Shown here piece after piece: positions 60,639 through 64,000 of a DNA stretch of 64,000 nucleotides. The position numbers and the translations under genes were made by a program. Source of the stretch: Paralichthys olivaceus (Eukaryota > Chordata > Actinopteri > Pleuronectiformes > Paralichthyidae); NCBI RefSeq assembly GCF_024713975.1, contig NC_091114.1, forward strand, positions 2,638,001 to 2,702,000, written 5' to 3'. The stretch's first letter is position 1. Each line of letters begins with the position of its first letter. Below the pieces are notes generated by a model that ran no database searches, had not been told where the DNA came from, and saw nothing but the letters and a program-made list of their open reading frames with translations.

Positions 60639-61400
60639 ACATGTTGATTGTTGTAGAGATTCTGTACGACATACTGTGAACAGCCGCACGGACGCCCGAT
60701 CAACCTCGCTCTCGTTTGTGAAACTTTTTAGCTGTGTTTTCATCCAGAGGTCGTTTTCGGCGAACACCCTCATAGTTCCCAGGAATATATTTGACATGCA
60801 AAGATGTTCTGCAGTTAAATGTCACATATCAGGTTTGAACTGAAGGAATGGACTTTTCACTGTTTTTATTTAAAAAGAAATCCTCCCATTTTTGGGGAAC
60901 TACCTGGTTGATCAGTTGTAACCTTCACTCATTAGTTTTGTGTTTTAATTGGCAGCCAATTGTACACTGACTATTAACTTCTCACTGACTTATACATGGG
61001 TGTTTGAAGCCAAAGTAACGACGAGGACCAGAATTCAACGTACAGATGTGTAAATATCAACTTGTACCATTAGGAACCTGTTCATAACTGAAGCCTTGGA
61101 AGTAATTAATTTAGGATAGTTACTGTGTAACATTGTCCACTTCTGCTCTATCGACAGCTTCTTTCTTGCTAGCTCTTTGTTGCCTTACTTTGCTTTTGTT
61201 CTTTTCTAAAGTAGGTGGCCTTTAGTTTTGAGAATAGCTGAGTGAGGCCTATTTTTAATGATTAGAGAACACCAGGAAGACCATGCACTGTTGAGACAAA
61301 GTCACATTAGGTGGCCCTGCTACATCCTATTTGCTTGATGACTTGATGTGGTTTTTGTTCTTGTTTTGTATCTGCAAGTAATAAAGACCTGACGACAGAG
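60639..61400 (+). other. men1: men1 3'UTR
   Basis: From the stop codon to just past AATAAA at 61380. AT-rich, no ORF. Confidence 0.65.
61380..61385 (+). terminator. men1: poly(A) signal of men1
   Basis: CAAGTAATAAAGACCTG on the plus strand, 742 bases after the stop codon, followed by GTGTGATGATCTGCTG. The only AATAAA seen in the first kilobase downstream. Confidence 0.65.
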
Positions 61401-61479
61401 TGTGATGATCTGCTGACTTACAATGACCTGGTTTTTCGAATATGATCTGATCTTTGTCTCAGTCACAAGTATTTAGCAA

Positions 61480-62330
61480 AGACAATGCGCTGAATCTCCT
61501 GCAGCGTAGTTCATGTGTGAAAGGCAAACTCTAGTCTATTCTCTAGAGATGCTCCGCAGGTCATGTCTGAAAACAACTAAGCTTCCATTGCAGAGCTGCT
61601 TCAGCTCAGACATGTTCTCTGGACGTCTGGTGTGAACGGCTCTGAGCTCATTCCACAGCTTCTCTCCTGGGTTAAGGTCTGGACTCTGACTGGATCACTT
61701 CAGAAGGTGGATTGTCTTTGTTTGGACTCATTCTGTAGTAGATTTACTTTAAAGTTCAGGGTCATTGTTCTGCTGTTTCACCGACTTCTGCTGCTCTTCA
61801 GCAGGTGACCAGCCTCCCTGACCTGATCCTGGAACATGAAGCTCCCTCCACTGAACTGTAGCTGCATGTTCTTATCAAAGTTTCATCAGTCCACTTAACA
61901 TTCCCAGCAGTGTTGTAGAGAGTCAAGCAGATCTCTAGCGAACTTCAGATACAGTGATTTGTTTCTGGAGAGCAGCAGCTTCCTCTGTGTTATTCACTTT
62001 GCTCCACTTAAACCTTTAGCTGTTAGTTTTTATGTCACTAATGCTTTGTTGGGACTTCAGAGTCATCTGAGCTGGACCAACACGTCCATGGAGAGTAACC
62101 ACAGAACTGAAATGCCTCCTTTAACACAGTTGGTCTGAATATGCACTGATGAATATCTAAACTCTTTGAGGTGACTAACACGTTCCTGCTTCTTGTAAAT
62201 CAACAGGTCTTCAGAGTTTTCAAAGTTGCTCTAACATGCACTTCCGGTCAGCTTTCATTGGCCGGACTCCAGGTTTGATTGACTCCTGTCGGCCCAGAGG
62301 TTCGCATTCTTTTTCAGCCTACACTGAAGA
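61480..62330. repeat. probable old interspersed repeat
   Basis: The run TCATTCCACAGCTTCTCTCCTGGGTTAAGGTCTGGACTCTGACTGGATCACTTCAGAAGGTGG...TTCAGGGTCATTGTTCTGCTG resembles a multicopy fish sequence in which 'GGTTCAGGTCTGGACTCTGACTGGGCCACTCC...AGGATCATTGTC' recurs. Probably DNA-transposon derived. No intact ORF. Confidence 0.45.
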
Positions 62331-63840
62331 GCAATACAATGGTGACAGTTGTGTGAACAATAAATGCAGATCATTCTTGTCACTGTATCAGGGCACAAGT
62401 TTGTAGGTGACCAGCTGAACAGTGTGGAGGCTGCACACTGTAAAAACAGGATGCTTCGGCCTGTACTGCAGTGGGAGGCATGTTGTTTTCTATATTCTGA
62501 AGGAGATCAGTGGTCCACCGATTTAGAGACCAGCTCTCTGCGGATGGGTCAACTTTAACCCAACAGGCCATTTGTATCAGTTCTCTGGGTTAACAAGAGC
62601 ATCAATGAGAGGAGCGTGCATTCTTGTGGCAGCTGAGGGAGAGAAAAAACTGAAACGGAAACTTTACCGTTATGTCATTGAAGTTTTAGCGATGAGCTGC
62701 GGTTAGAGACTTAGCAGAGACGAACAGCAGTCCTGAGTGGATGGAACATACATTCAGTACAGCACAGTTTGTTTGCTTTCAAAAACCAATATGCACATAT
62801 GTCCACAGATACACAACAAACACAATACATGACACAATAAAGCATGAATAACCAAGAAAACACAAAAGAACATGGGTCCACTTTGTGAGATAATAAAATA
62901 TTCAGGTCAAAATTAAACTCAAAATTATCCCTTATATGTTTGAAGGTGTTCCACAGAAGCTTGACGTTAAGTTGCCAACCACGAGCAGATATTGGTGACC
63001 ACCAGCGGATGTTAGGGATCAGTTGTGAACCTTTGTGCAATCAGGTGATCTGCTCTTCCATGGCAGGCCCACCACAGGCTGATCAGACCCTAACATCTGA
63101 TCACGATTAAATCTTATCGAAGAGGATCAGGGCCACGTCGACATTTTCTCTAAAATTAAAAGTTTCTCTCTTTATTTGACTGACTACCATCAGAATTAGT
63201 GCTTATTCGTTTTTGGCTGATTTTAATTCCAGAATTCTACGGGAAAAGAGTCTTTATTTAAATTGTATTTCACAAAGACAGATTTAGAGTCAGAATTCTG
63301 ATGTGGCCCTAATCCTCTTGATTTAAATCTTGATTTACCGTGAAAATTCATTAGCATTAAAGTTATGTCTGAATTCTAAATTGATTTTATTATTATTATG
63401 TCCAGAGTTTAATTTTAAGGTCTTGACCTTCTATGTAAAGTTCCTTGAGATAATGTATATTGTGATTTTACACTATACAAATAAAATTGAATTATTATTA
63501 TGAAAGATAATACTATTACTTACATTAGGCCTATTATTGAATTCCATATTATTTAATTTATCACCAGGATTTTCTCTCCTGTGGAAAAATGTCAGAATCC
63601 AGCTTTTGTTTTCTTTTAAAAAACTCATGTGCTCTAATCCTCTTTTGATTTCTTATTATTATTCTTTTATTTCTTATGATTTAGTAGATTCTGAGTTTTA
63701 AGTTTGACTGATCGTTCTTCACTGCATCTTTTATCTTATATTTCACTTGGCCCTAGAATCTCGAGTGGATGTTTCTCTGTCTGGGGCTCAGGTGAACCTT
63801 GACACAGGCTCAGAGCACCAATGAGCGACTCGTTCTGAAA
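62330..63840. other. intergenic DNA after men1
   Basis: No gene seen on either strand. Ends with AT-rich DNA that includes a LINE-like tail. Confidence 0.5.
63415..63497 (+). repeat. LINE/SINE-type 3' tail
   Basis: GTAAAGTTCCTTGAGATAATGTATATTGTGATTTTACACTATACAAATAAAATTGAATTATTATT matches the common fish tail 'TAAAGTGCCTTGAGATAATG...GGCGCTATACAAATAAAATTGAATTG'. Same family as 13958-14020. Confidence 0.65.
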
Positions 63841-64000
63841 TGTTTTACAGTGTAGGCTTGTCTCTGCTCATGCGTGACGTGACTCCAGCGCCGCTTCGGG
63901 AACTATTTGCGCGCAGACTCTCGTCGGTGATCGCGGAGTTGGCTCGGTCCTGTCGGGGATCACTCTGCCTCCCTCGTCCGACCTACGCACCAGCAATTAG
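63840..64000. promoter_or_regulatory. CpG-rich patch, possible promoter of a gene beyond the window
   Basis: An abrupt shift from AT-rich DNA to CpG-rich sequence (CCAGCGCCGCTTCGGG, TTGCGCGCAGACTCTCGTCGG, GATCGCGGAG) with a CRE-like TGACGTGA. No start codon or splice site can be judged because the window ends. Confidence 0.35.

Overview
The window is vertebrate nuclear DNA, most likely from a teleost fish. It has compact multi-exon genes with GT-AG introns, AT-rich intergenic DNA, CpG-rich promoter patches, microsatellites, and short dispersed repeats of types I recall from fish genomes. Four protein genes can be built exon by exon with matching reading phases. Gene names rest on motifs and remembered family sequences, since no search was run.

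Layout. (1) 1898-9880, minus strand: a gene predicted to encode 1468 residues, with six copies of a basic KREYW-type motif and one C-terminal SPIN-DOC/ZFTA-type zinc finger. It is at the place and orientation expected for spindoc, but its architecture differs from human SPINDOC. (2) 13139-18319, plus strand: zfta (the C11orf95 gene), five coding exons, 643 residues, four zinc fingers, head-to-head with gene 1. (3) 26709-51612, minus strand: rtn3, eight coding exons, 1094 residues, with a 2622-bp middle exon and a reticulon-homology domain whose inner exons are 208, 139, 70, 47 and 59 bp. It is tail-to-tail with zfta. (4) 54063-60638, plus strand: men1 (menin), nine coding exons, 626 residues, head-to-head with rtn3 across a region of about 1-2.5 kb that is CpG-rich on the men1 side.

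The order spindoc-like / zfta / rtn3, with these relative orientations, matches the human 11q13 block as I remember it (RTN3-ZFTA-SPINDOC). Direct adjacency of men1 to rtn3 does not match human order. Gene 1 and zfta look like relatives: all five fingers share C-x2-C-x14-H-x4-H spacing, and each finger is on an exon entered through a phase-1 intron. Both are probably nuclear chromatin or transcription factors, as is menin. Reticulon 3 shapes tubular ER.

The strongest candidate for something undescribed is the six-copy KREYW motif in gene 1. A possible alternative first coding segment would skip the 3.3-kb repeat exon and give a protein of about 396 residues, close in size to mammalian SPINDOC. 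The rest is introns, 3'UTR, two inverted-terminal-repeat elements of one family, LINE-like tails, simple repeats, and at 63.84-64.0 kb a CpG-rich patch that may be the promoter of a gene beyond the window.
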